From Bacteroidota bacterium (lineage in GTDB: Bacteria > Bacteroidota > Bacteroidia > Bacteroidales > Prolixibacteraceae): 64,000 nt of DNA. Shown in pieces: positions 8,763-17,756 of this stretch. The stretch is from positions 1 through 64,000 of the forward strand of contig JAUYMU010000094.1 of assembly GCA_030698405.1 (NCBI GenBank), written 5' to 3'. Numbering within the stretch: the stretch's first letter is position 1; the number at the start of each line of letters is the position of its first letter. The notes beneath the pieces were generated by a model. The model did no database searches. It was not told the DNA's origin and saw only the letters and a list, made by a program, of their open reading frames with translations. Both the position numbers and the translations under genes were made by a program.

Positions 8763-10454
8763 ATGACAACTTTAGATATAATTCAGGTATTACTATTCAT
8801 CGCTTTATTGATAGGCTTAACGCCTGTTTTAGGCAAATACATGTACAAGGTTTTCACAGGCGAAAAACAGTTCATGCACCCTGTGTTTGGCTGGCTCGAA
8901 AAACTGATCTATAAATTCATCAAGGTAAATCCGGATGAAGAATCAAACTGGAAGTCATATACTTTCGGGTTGTTGCTGTTTAATTTGGTAGGATTTATCT
9001 TTGTATTCCTGATTCAACTCTTTCAGGCACAATTACCATTGAATCCGGCCAATCTACCCAATGTTTCGTGGCATTCGGCCTTTAATACAGCGGTAAGTTT
9101 TATGACCAATACCAACTGGCAGGGATACGCCGGTGAAACAACGCTGAGTTACTTTGTTCAGATGATTGGGCTTGCCGTTCAGAACTTCGTAAGCGCGGCA
9201 ACCGGAATCGCTGTAATTATTGCTGTATTAAGGGGTGTTTCCCGAAAAAACACCGATAAATTGGGCAATTTCTGGTCTGATCTTACCCGTTCAACATTGT
9301 ATATTCTATTACCACTTTCAATTCTGTTTGCTGTGGTTTTGGTCGGTCAGGGAGTTGTTCAAAATTTTAACGCTAATGAAACGGTTCAAACATTGCAAGG
9401 AGCCGAACAGGTACTTCCAATGGGGCCTGCGGCTTCACAGATTGCCATCAAACAACTCGGCACAAATGGTGGTGGATTTTTTAATACCAATAGTTCGCAT
9501 CCGTTCGAAAACCCAACGCCATTTAGTAATTTTTGGGAGATGTTTGCCATTCTTCTTATTTCAGCAGCGCTCACCTACACTTATGGGAAAATGGTAGGTT
9601 CAACGCGACAGGGATGGACCATTTTTAGCGTGATGATGTTATTATTTGTAACTGGTTTGGCGATCTCATTATATGGAGAATATTCTACCAATCCGGTTTT
9701 TGGCCACATCAGTTCGATGGAAGGCAAAGAAACCCGGTTTGGAATAACGAACAGTGTCATGTGGTCAACCTCAACGACGGCTGCTTCCAATGGTTCCGTC
9801 AATTCCATGCATGATAGTCTTTCACCACTGGCTGGTATGGTCGCTATCGTTAATATGATGTTGGGCGAAATAATTTTTGGTGGTGTGGGTGCAGGATTAT
9901 ACGGCATGTTTGTATTTGTTATACTGACCGTATTTATTGCTGGCTTGATGGTGGGGCGCACACCCGAATATATGGGCAAAAAAGTAGGCGCTTTTGAGGT
10001 TCAAATGGCCATCATTGCCAACCTGTCGACAAGTTTTGTAATATTGATTTTTACGGCTTGGGCTGCAGTTAGTAGTTATGGTTTATCAAGCCTTAACAAT
10101 GCCGGGCCTCATGGCTTTTCCGAAATACTTTATGCATTCACATCGGCTGCCGGAAACAATGGAAGCGCTTTTGCCGGACTCAATGCCAATACACTTTTTT
10201 ACAATCTGACTCTTGGAATTGGAATGCTGATCGGCCGTTTCGGGGTAATTATCCCGGTTTTGGCTATTGCCGGAAGTTTAGCCGGTAAGAATATTACTCC
10301 CAATTCGGCTGGTACATTTCGTACCGATACCTGGCTTTTTGCCGGCTTACTAATTGCAGTTATCCTGATTGTTGGCGGATTGACCTATTTCCCGGCTTTG
10401 TCATTGGGACCTATTATTGAGCATTTGCTGATGAATAGTGGAATAACCTTTTAA
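8763..10454 (+). CDS. kdpA: Potassium-transporting ATPase subunit KdpA
   Basis: KdpA is the K+-selective, channel-like subunit of the KdpFABC pump, related to the Trk/Ktr superfamily. The 563-residue protein has the expected length and about ten membrane helices. It shows the selectivity-filter regions: TNTNWQGYAGE (about 116-126), GTNGGGFFNTNSSHPFENPTPF (about 234-255), the SMHDS region, and SAAGNNGSAFAGL (about 461-473). It is followed closely by kdpB. Confidence 0.97.
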   Translation: MTTLDIIQVLLFIALLIGLTPVLGKYMYKVFTGEKQFMHPVFGWLEKLIYKFIKVNPDEESNWKSYTFGLLLFNLVGFIFVFLIQLFQAQLPLNPANLPNVSWHSAFNTAVSFMTNTNWQGYAGETTLSYFVQMIGLAVQNFVSAATGIAVIIAVLRGVSRKNTDKLGNFWSDLTRSTLYILLPLSILFAVVLVGQGVVQNFNANETVQTLQGAEQVLPMGPAASQIAIKQLGTNGGGFFNTNSSHPFENPTPFSNFWEMFAILLISAALTYTYGKMVGSTRQGWTIFSVMMLLFVTGLAISLYGEYSTNPVFGHISSMEGKETRFGITNSVMWSTSTTAASNGSVNSMHDSLSPLAGMVAIVNMMLGEIIFGGVGAGLYGMFVFVILTVFIAGLMVGRTPEYMGKKVGAFEVQMAIIANLSTSFVILIFTAWAAVSSYGLSSLNNAGPHGFSEILYAFTSAAGNNGSAFAGLNANTLFYNLTLGIGMLIGRFGVIIPVLAIAGSLAGKNITPNSAGTFRTDTWLFAGLLIAVILIVGGLTYFPALSLGPIIEHLLMNSGITF

Positions 10455-10466
10455 TTTCTGAATAAA

Positions 10467-12551
10467 ATGAGTACACGACAAATAAATAGCCTTTTCAATA
10501 AAAAGATATTGTTACAGGCAACAAAAGATAGCTTTACCAAATTAAATCCTATTATTCTGATTAAAAATCCGGTCATTTTCATGGTTGGCATCGGATCGGT
10601 TTTAACAACTATAGCGGTAATCAGCGGAATATTTTCTGGCAACTTTTCAGGATTCAATTTACAGATTGCCATCTGGTTATGGTTTACCGTGCTGTTTGCC
10701 AATTTTTCGGAAGCGATTGCCGAAGGGCGAGGCAAAGCGCAGGCTGACAGCCTAAGGAAAAGCCGTATCCAAACCATGGCACGCAGGCTGGTTGGCGATA
10801 AGGAAGAAATGGTTGCTGCTCCGGAATTGAGAAGGGGAGATGTGGTTATTTGCGATGCAGGCGATGTAATTCCTTCGGATGGTGAAGTGGTTGAAGGTAT
10901 TGCCAGTGTTGACGAATCGGCCATAACCGGCGAATCAGCTCCTGTTATACGCGAAAGTGGCGGTGACCGTTCGGCAGTTACCGGAGGAACCAAAGTAATC
11001 AGCGACCGGATTTTGGTTAAAATCACTTCGGAACCGGGCGACAACTTTATTGATCGCATGATTGCCCTGGTTGAAGGCGCCAAACGGCAGAAAACGCCTA
11101 ACGAAATTGCGCTGTCAATTTTATTGGCAGGATTGTCTATCATCTTTTTATTGGCAGTAGTCACACTTCCTGCTTTCTTCGGATATAGTTTATCGGCTTC
11201 AGGATTGCCCATGTCGCAAAACCTGACGATTCCGGTATTAATTGCTTTATTGGTTTGCCTGATTCCAACTACCATTGGTGGTTTGCTGAGCGCCATTGGT
11301 ATCAGCGGGATGGACCGGCTTTTGCAACGGAATATTATCGCCACCAGCGGAAAAGCCATCGAGGCTGCCGGGGACGTGGATGTACTTTTGCTCGATAAAA
11401 CCGGAACGATTACCTTGGGTAACCGAATGGCCACCAACTTTTTCCCGGCTGATGGCATAAGCGAGTCCGATCTGGCTCACGCGGCACAACTTTCATCGTT
11501 ATCCGACGAAACTCCGGAAGGCCGGTCTATTGTGATTTTGGCCAAGGAAAAATTTGACTTCCGAGGAAAGGAGATTCATCAAAAAAATGCGGTTTTCATT
11601 CCTTTTACCGCGCAATCAAAAATGAGTGGGGTCAATCTGACTGACGCTAAGGGAATCGTTCATCAAATCCGGAAAGGATCGTCGGAGGCCATTCGTTCAT
11701 TTATCCTGAATGGCAATGGGTTTTTCCCGAAAAAGATGGAAGAGAAAGTTGCCGAACTTGCCCGTATGGGAGCAACTCCGTTGGTGGTAGCTGAAGATAA
11801 TAAAGTTCTGGGGATCATCCAATTGAAAGACATTGTTAAAGGTGGTATTAAACAGCGGTTTGCTCAACTTAGAACCATGGGAATCCGTACAGTGATGATA
11901 ACTGGCGATAACGCTTTAACCGCTGCCGCCATTGCTGCCGAGGCGGGCGTTGACGATTTTATGGCCGAAGCAACTCCTGAAGATAAACTCCGCCGTATTC
12001 GTCTGGAGCAGACCAATGGGCATTTGGTAGGGATGATTGGTGATGGAACCAACGATGCTCCGGCGCTGGCTCAAGCCGATATTGGAATTGCTATGAATTC
12101 AGGAACCCAGGCAGCTCGCGAAGCTGGTAACATGGTTGATCTGGATAGCAATCCAACAAAACTGATTGAAGTGGTTGAGGTGGGCAAACAATTGTTGATG
12201 ACCCGTGGCGCCCTCACTACTTTCAGTATTGCCAATGATGTGGCCAAATATTTTGCCATTATTCCCGCCATAGCCGTTTCTCTTTACGCCGGGAAAGACG
12301 GAATTGGTCCCTTGTCAGCATTAAATGTAATGAATTTAGGCTCTCCGGAAAGCGCTATTTTGAGCGCGGTAATTTTTAATGCGCTTATCATTATTTTATT
12401 AGTTCCTCTGGCTTTAAAAGGCGTTGCTTACCGGCCGGTTTCGGCAAATACTGCATTAATCCGTAACCTGGTTATTTATGGGTTTGGCGGTATTATCGCA
12501 CCGTTTGTAGGAATAAAAATCATTGATCTAATCATCAATTTATTTGCCTGA
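10467..12551 (+). CDS. kdpB: Potassium-transporting ATPase ATP-binding subunit KdpB
   Basis: KdpB is the P-type ATPase subunit that powers K+ import. The 694-residue sequence carries the actuator TGES motif (154-157, whose serine corresponds to the inhibitory phosphorylation site known in E. coli KdpB). It also has the phosphorylation motif DKTGTIT with D310, the nucleotide-domain KGSSEAI, and the hinge [20 protein letters not shown] and [19 protein letters not shown]. Its length and domain order are standard. A small extra ORF, not kdpC, follows after two bases. Confidence 0.98.
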   Translation: MSTRQINSLFNKKILLQATKDSFTKLNPIILIKNPVIFMVGIGSVLTTIAVISGIFSGNFSGFNLQIAIWLWFTVLFANFSEAIAEGRGKAQADSLRKSRIQTMARRLVGDKEEMVAAPELRRGDVVICDAGDVIPSDGEVVEGIASVDESAITGESAPVIRESGGDRSAVTGGTKVISDRILVKITSEPGDNFIDRMIALVEGAKRQKTPNEIALSILLAGLSIIFLLAVVTLPAFFGYSLSASGLPMSQNLTIPVLIALLVCLIPTTIGGLLSAIGISGMDRLLQRNIIATSGKAIEAAGDVDVLLLDKTGTITLGNRMATNFFPADGISESDLAHAAQLSSLSDETPEGRSIVILAKEKFDFRGKEIHQKNAVFIPFTAQSKMSGVNLTDAKGIVHQIRKGSSEAIRSFILNGNGFFPKKMEEKVAELARMGATPLVVAEDNKVLGIIQLKDIVKGGIKQRFAQLRTMGIRTVMITGDNALTAAAIAAEAGVDDFMAEATPEDKLRRIRLEQTNGHLVGMIGDGTNDAPALAQADIGIAMNSGTQAAREAGNMVDLDSNPTKLIEVVEVGKQLLMTRGALTTFSIANDVAKYFAIIPAIAVSLYAGKDGIGPLSALNVMNLGSPESAILSAVIFNALIIILLVPLALKGVAYRPVSANTALIRNLVIYGFGGIIAPFVGIKIIDLIINLFA

Positions 12552-12553
12552 TC

Positions 12554-12751
12554 ATGGAACATTTGATTAAAGATTTGATTGAACAAATATCAATTCGAAA
12601 AAAGAATGAAATGGCCTGGTTTGAAAAATACAAAAACGAAGAACTTAAGGATTTAATGCTGATTTCTTCAGGGAAAGTCATGGAAATGGATCACTTAATC
12701 CGCCAATTAAAGGAAATGATCAAATACAAATTGAAACGTAAAAATTATTAA
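12554..12751 (+). CDS. Small charged protein inserted between kdpB and kdpC
   Basis: This 65-residue protein, rich in Lys, Glu and Met, has no membrane segment or signal peptide. It begins two bases after kdpB ends and stops three bases before kdpC, so it is almost certainly co-translated with the pump. The sequence is amphipathic and helical-looking (LIEQISIRKKNEMAWFEKYK, then MDHLIRQLKEMIKYKLKRK). I do not recognise a family. Its position suggests a cytoplasmic accessory or regulator of KdpFABC assembly or turnover, which is inference from context only. Confidence 0.72.
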   Translation: MEHLIKDLIEQISIRKKNEMAWFEKYKNEELKDLMLISSGKVMEMDHLIRQLKEMIKYKLKRKNY

Positions 12752-12754
12752 GTC

Positions 12755-13336
12755 ATGAAAACACAAATCATAATTGCAATAAAAATATTTGTTCTGTTTA
12801 CCATCCTTCTTGGGGTTGCTTATCCACTATTGGTTACCGGAATCGCACAACTCGCTTTTCCGGAGAAAGCCAATGGAAGCCTGATCGTTCGGGGACATAA
12901 GGTGATTGGCAGCGAATTGATTGGCCAGAAGTTCGACAGCATTATCTATTTTTCGTCGCGACCATCAGCTACCGATTACGGTGCAATGCCTTCGGGAGGT
13001 TCAAACCTGGGACCAACCAGTTCGAAGCTCAAACAATTGGTAGCGGAACGTGCTGCTCAATTTACCGGATTCAATCAACTTCCGCCTTCAGAAACAATTC
13101 CCTCCGAAATGCTTTTGGCATCAGCAAGCGGACTCGATCCACACATTTCGCCAAAAGCCGCTTTATTGCAGGTGGAACGAATTGTTAAAGCCAGGAATTT
13201 TGACGATAGCAAAAAGCAGCAGCTTTTGAAGTCTATTTTGGAATTATCTGAAGTGCCCCAATTTTCATTCCTGGGTGAAGATCGTATTAATGTTTTGGTA
13301 TTGAACCTTGAACTTGATAAGTTAGACAACAATTAA
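12755..13336 (+). CDS. kdpC: Potassium-transporting ATPase subunit KdpC
   Basis: KdpC is the single-span subunit that assists ATP binding and complex stability. The 193-residue protein has an N-terminal membrane helix (about 7-27), the SxPSATDYGAMPSGGSNLGPTS block that marks the family (about 70-91), and a LLASASGLDPHISPKAALLQVERI block (about 121-144). It lies last among the structural kdp genes, directly behind the small unknown ORF. Confidence 0.96.
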   Translation: MKTQIIIAIKIFVLFTILLGVAYPLLVTGIAQLAFPEKANGSLIVRGHKVIGSELIGQKFDSIIYFSSRPSATDYGAMPSGGSNLGPTSSKLKQLVAERAAQFTGFNQLPPSETIPSEMLLASASGLDPHISPKAALLQVERIVKARNFDDSKKQQLLKSILELSEVPQFSFLGEDRINVLVLNLELDKLDNN

Positions 13337-13348
13337 AAACTACATAAA

Positions 13349-14260
13349 ATGAAACTATCTATCCGTACAAAATTTACCTTGGGAATGGTGTTTATATTTC
13401 TCATCATTCTTGGATTATTGGGATTTTCAGCCTATTCACTGACGAAATTGTCGAAGAAAACTAATGCTATACTTAGGGAAAATCATGTGTCGGTAGTGTA
13501 TGCACGAGATATGACCGAAAATTTGATGAACTTGAATCAGGAAATGTCAAATTGTTACGTGACCAATCGGGCTCCGGATACCGTTCTTATTGAAAATGAA
13601 TTTAATAAACTGAATAAAACCATTCTATTAGAACTCAATAACATCACCGAAGTGGGAGAAGATAAGCTTGCGGCCTCCATTCAGAAGGAAATAAATGAAC
13701 ACCATGAAATTTTCAAACAGTTTTTCAGGTCGCCAAAACAGGTAGACATTGTTCTTGTTCTGCAAAAGAAGTTTGGAATACTATACCAACAATTGGCAAT
13801 TTTGTCACAAATGAACGAAAAGGCAATTGAAGTAAAGACCGAAGATGCCAAAGTTTCATCAAAAATTGCACTCACACAATTGTCTGTGATCGGTAGTTTA
13901 TGTTTTTTGATTGCATTAAGTTTTATATATAGCTTTGCCTCCTATTTCAACGAAAGGTTCTTCCAATTGTATAACGGGATTAAAGAAATCGTTTCGAGTA
14001 ATTATGGCCAAAGACTTTATTTTGATGGAGCTGATGAATTCAATGAAATTTCATTGGCCTTTAATCAAATGGCAGAGGCGTTGAGTGCCAGGCATCAGGA
14101 AAAAACAACAACTTTTTTTGAAGATGCTGAAATTGAAGATAGCCAAAGCGGTATTGAAGAGCTGAAAGACATTGATGAGTTGAGAAACGTTTTATCACGT
14201 ATCAAGAGCATTGAAAAACAAGCAGCAGAGGTAATTTCGAGAATTGAAAACAAGGAATAA
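13349..14260 (+). CDS. HAMP-domain membrane protein with four-helix-bundle sensor-like region, in kdp operon
   Basis: The 303-residue protein has an N-terminal transmembrane helix (about 9-28), a helical extracytoplasmic region (about 29-170) resembling the four-helix-bundle ligand domain of chemoreceptors and kinases, and a second membrane helix (about 175-196). A HAMP-like segment (about 197-250) and a short coiled C-terminus follow. It has neither a methyl-accepting signalling domain nor a kinase domain, so it would be a receptor without a built-in output. It lies between kdpC and kdpD, and I infer a role in sensing K+ or turgor upstream of KdpD. No named family is certain. Confidence 0.75.
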   Translation: MKLSIRTKFTLGMVFIFLIILGLLGFSAYSLTKLSKKTNAILRENHVSVVYARDMTENLMNLNQEMSNCYVTNRAPDTVLIENEFNKLNKTILLELNNITEVGEDKLAASIQKEINEHHEIFKQFFRSPKQVDIVLVLQKKFGILYQQLAILSQMNEKAIEVKTEDAKVSSKIALTQLSVIGSLCFLIALSFIYSFASYFNERFFQLYNGIKEIVSSNYGQRLYFDGADEFNEISLAFNQMAEALSARHQEKTTTFFEDAEIEDSQSGIEELKDIDELRNVLSRIKSIEKQAAEVISRIENKE

Positions 14261-14326
14261 GTAATTCAATGAATTTGTTTCATTCAAATAAATCGTAAAT
14301 CGTTAAATCGTAAATATTCGAAATTT

Positions 14327-17014
14327 ATGGATCTCACAGACAATCGACCAAATCCTGACGATTTGTTGGCTTCGATGAAAGAGGATGAAGAAAAAAGCAA
14401 ACGCGGAAAGCTGAAGATATTTTTTGGCATGTGCGCGGGTGTGGGTAAAACCTACACCATGTTAGAGGCCGCAAAAATCGAGAAAGTAAAAGGTGCAGAT
14501 ATTGTGATCGGTTATGTTGAAACCCATAACCGAAAGGAAACTGCAGCGTTGGTTGAAGGCTTTGAACTCATTGCGCGAAAGAAATATTTATACAAATCTA
14601 CTCATGTTGAGGAAATGGATCTGGATACAATCATTTCCAGAAAACCACAGATTGTGCTGGTCGATGAACTGGCGCATACCAATGCCCCTGGTAGTCGTCA
14701 TTTAAAGCGTTATCAGGATGTACAGGAAATTCTTGATAGCGGTATCAATGTTTATACCACGGTAAATGTTCAACACCTTGAAAGCAGGTCGGAAGTAGTT
14801 GCACAAATAACAGGAATTATAGTCAGGGAAACGCTTCCTGATGATGTTTTTGAAAGCGCTGATGAGGTTGAAGTGGTGGATCTTACTCCTGATGAGTTAT
14901 TGCAAAGGCTTTCAGAAGGTAAGGTTTATGCCCCCGAACGATCAAAAGAAGCGGTTTTGAATTTCTTTCGAAAAGGAAATATTACTGCCCTGCGCGAAAT
15001 GGCTTTACGCATTGTGGCCGACAGGGTTGACAAACAACTGCACGATTACATGCAACTCAAACGAATCAGGGGGCCATGGAAATCGGGCGTTCATCTGCTT
15101 GTGGCGGTGAGCTATACCACTCAATCATCCAGGTTGCTTCGATGGGCAAAAAACCTTTCCGACACGATGGGCGGCAACTTACAGGCAATTTATGTTGAAA
15201 CTGCCCACGATCTGACCGATAAAGAGCGCGAAAACCTTGATAAAAACATTAATCTGGCCAAACAATTAGGGATTCGATTCCGGATTGTAACCAATTCAGA
15301 TATTGTAAAAGCGATTGTGGATTTTGCCCAAAAAGAAAATATAACCCATATTATTATTGGCAAACCAAGGGTTCGAAACCTTTTGACATTATTCCGGCTG
15401 GGTAATTTTGTGAACAGGCTGATTCGTTACAGCGGTAACATTGATGTTTATATTCTTGGCTCTGATATGTTGGCTGATGATAAGTTCAGGCAAAAAGCCT
15501 CTATGCCTTCCTTTACTTCAAGTATCAATCAGTATTTGGCAGCTACAGTGATGATTACGATTACAGCAGCCATTTTCTTTCTGTTGAAAGAGTTTGTTGG
15601 CTATCAGATTGTTTCGTTTGCATTGTTGTTTATGGTTTCTATCCTTGCCTTTTTCTTTGGCCGTGGCCCTATTTTACTGGCAGCAACACTCAGTTCATTA
15701 ATTTGGGACTTCTTTTTTATCCCACCTCCCTATACCCTTCATGTTGAGAAGCCCGAAGATATGCTGATGTTGGCCATGTTTTTCATTATTGCTCTTTTAA
15801 ATGGAGTGCTAACATCAAGGGTTCGGGCGCAGGAACAAAAAATACGGGTACGTGAAGAGCGTACACATGCCTTTTATCAATTGGCCAAAGGACTTTCAGC
15901 AACATCAGGAATTGATGATGTTTTAAGTCTGGCAGTGAAAGATATCCGAAAATATTTCAAAATCGAATGTGCCTTTATTTTGAGGGACAAGGCCAACCAG
16001 CTCGAAAATCATATCAGGCACGAAACCACGCTCAACTTTTCGGAGAATGAATTGAGCATTGCGGAATGGACTTTCCGGCATTCGACAAAAGCCGGCAAAT
16101 ATACTGATACGCTTCCATCCGGAAATTACACCTTTTATCCGCTTAAGGGTAACAACGATAATATGGGAGTCATTGCCGTTCAGCATTCAAAAGTGTTTAC
16201 CCAAGGGGAAGAGCAATTCTGGGAAGGTTTCCTTCCTCAAATTTCAGGTAAAATAGAACGGGAGTTTTTGCGCGATGCAGCCCGCAATTCTTATATCCTG
16301 AGTGAATCAGACAAACTTTACAAAACACTTTTCAATTCCATCTCTCATGAACTTCGAATTCCTGTTGCTACTATTCTCGGTGCTTCGGATGCTTTGATTG
16401 ACCAGGATTATTCGCGTGAATCGAGAAAAATGTTACACGAAGAAATTAATAAGGCAGCCATCAGGCTGAACCGGTTGATCGAAAATTTACTGAATATGTC
16501 GCGGCTCGATTCTGGCCGCTTGACTCCGCGTATCGATTGGTGCGATTTACATGACTTGATCAATAAAGTAACTCAAAGCCTTTCTGAAGAATTAAATCAT
16601 TTCGATGTTGACATTGTTTTACCTGATGACATGCCTTTGGTTCAGCTTGATTTCGGATTGATGGAACAGGTCATTCACAATTTGTTGCTCAATGCTTCGC
16701 AACTTGCCCCTGAAGGTAGCAGTTTGCGAGTTAAGATCTTTTACGATAATGGATTTCTGTTTATCCAGGTGATGGACCGTGGACCTGGATTTTCCGTTTC
16801 TGATTTGCCGATGGTATTTAATAAATTTTACCGGGGCGAATTGGCAGTTGCCGGAGGTACAGGGCTGGGATTATCGATTGTAAAGGGTATTGTAGAGGCT
16901 CACAAAGGAACAATCACCGCTGAAAACAGAACCAATGGCGGTGCCTTGTTTACCATTAAAATCCCGACAAACACTTCTGATATGATGAACATTGACGCTG
17001 AAAACAAGATTTAA
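14327..17014 (+). CDS. kdpD: Sensor histidine kinase KdpD
   Basis: KdpD senses K+ limitation and phosphorylates KdpE. The 895-residue protein has full KdpD architecture. It starts with the N-terminal KdpD domain with Walker A GMCAGVGKT (34-42) and the VLVDELAHTNAPGSRH motif (about 107-122), then a universal-stress-like domain (about 250-375) and four closely spaced membrane helices (about 395-495). A GAF-like region (about 515-650), a HisKA domain with SISHELRIPVATILGASD (phospho-acceptor H674), and a HATPase domain ending with GTGLGLSIVKGIVEAHKG complete it. kdpE follows after two bases. The ATG at 14327 is preceded by a 66-base gap, so a separate regulator promoter is possible. Confidence 0.97.
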   Translation: MDLTDNRPNPDDLLASMKEDEEKSKRGKLKIFFGMCAGVGKTYTMLEAAKIEKVKGADIVIGYVETHNRKETAALVEGFELIARKKYLYKSTHVEEMDLDTIISRKPQIVLVDELAHTNAPGSRHLKRYQDVQEILDSGINVYTTVNVQHLESRSEVVAQITGIIVRETLPDDVFESADEVEVVDLTPDELLQRLSEGKVYAPERSKEAVLNFFRKGNITALREMALRIVADRVDKQLHDYMQLKRIRGPWKSGVHLLVAVSYTTQSSRLLRWAKNLSDTMGGNLQAIYVETAHDLTDKERENLDKNINLAKQLGIRFRIVTNSDIVKAIVDFAQKENITHIIIGKPRVRNLLTLFRLGNFVNRLIRYSGNIDVYILGSDMLADDKFRQKASMPSFTSSINQYLAATVMITITAAIFFLLKEFVGYQIVSFALLFMVSILAFFFGRGPILLAATLSSLIWDFFFIPPPYTLHVEKPEDMLMLAMFFIIALLNGVLTSRVRAQEQKIRVREERTHAFYQLAKGLSATSGIDDVLSLAVKDIRKYFKIECAFILRDKANQLENHIRHETTLNFSENELSIAEWTFRHSTKAGKYTDTLPSGNYTFYPLKGNNDNMGVIAVQHSKVFTQGEEQFWEGFLPQISGKIEREFLRDAARNSYILSESDKLYKTLFNSISHELRIPVATILGASDALIDQDYSRESRKMLHEEINKAAIRLNRLIENLLNMSRLDSGRLTPRIDWCDLHDLINKVTQSLSEELNHFDVDIVLPDDMPLVQLDFGLMEQVIHNLLLNASQLAPEGSSLRVKIFYDNGFLFIQVMDRGPGFSVSDLPMVFNKFYRGELAVAGGTGLGLSIVKGIVEAHKGTITAENRTNGGALFTIKIPTNTSDMMNIDAENKI

Positions 17015-17016
17015 AT

Positions 17017-17700
17017 ATGAATGAAAAAGAACTGATATTGATTGTTGATGACGAGGTTCAGATTCGTCGGTTACTCGAAATTACGCTCTCTTCCAACGGG
17101 TACAAAGTTCTTTCAGCTGCAACTGGTCATGAAGGAATTTCCCAGGCTGCATCTCATCCACCTGTATTAATTATATTGGATTTAGGGCTTCCTGATACCG
17201 ATGGCTTTGTAATTCTGAAAAAACTTCGCGAATGGTACCTGAAACCCATTATTATTCTTTCTGTCAGGAGTTCGGAAGATGATATTATTAAAGCGCTGGA
17301 TAATGGGGCCAATGATTACCTGACCAAGCCTTTCCGTACAGGCGAATTACTGGCACGCATCAGGGTGGCTATTCGCCAAAACCAGGGGAATAGTGATAAT
17401 CCCCGGTTTCTTTTTGAATCACTTGAGATTGATTTGATTAGTCACATCGCTCGGAAAAACAGTGAAATTCTGAAGTTGACTTCAACTGAATTTTCACTAT
17501 TGGCCTTATTTGCTAAAAATGAAGGAAGGGTGTTAACGCATCATTACATCCTAAAAGAGGTATGGGGAATGGGTTATATGGAGCAAACCCAATACCTGAG
17601 AGTTTTTGTAGCCCAGCTCAGGAAAAAAATTGAAGACAATCCGGCTAAACCCAAATTGTTGATCACCGAATCCGGAATCGGCTATCGGTTTGGAAGTTAG
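17017..17700 (+). CDS. kdpE: Response regulator KdpE (OmpR/PhoB type)
   Basis: This 227-residue regulator has a receiver domain (acidic pair D11-D12, phosphorylation site D55 in ILDLGLPDTDGF, and the conserved Lys in NDYLTKPF) followed by a winged-helix DNA-binding domain (about 130-225, with LTSTEFSLLALFAKN and YLRVFVAQLRKKIEDN). It is the partner of KdpD and should activate the kdp operon. It overlaps no gene and follows kdpD by two bases. Confidence 0.96.
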   Translation: MNEKELILIVDDEVQIRRLLEITLSSNGYKVLSAATGHEGISQAASHPPVLIILDLGLPDTDGFVILKKLREWYLKPIIILSVRSSEDDIIKALDNGANDYLTKPFRTGELLARIRVAIRQNQGNSDNPRFLFESLEIDLISHIARKNSEILKLTSTEFSLLALFAKNEGRVLTHHYILKEVWGMGYMEQTQYLRVFVAQLRKKIEDNPAKPKLLITESGIGYRFGS

Positions 17701-17756
17701 GAAACAATACGATTGTGGATTAAAACAAAATAAACTATCAGGAATTGACCAATACA

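Noticed and set aside
10451-11458. 335-codon open frame antisense to kdpB
   Set aside because: It lies opposite a well-supported kdpB, its product is low in recognisable motifs and rich in Ser/Pro/Ile typical of antisense frames, and there is no promoter or start context.
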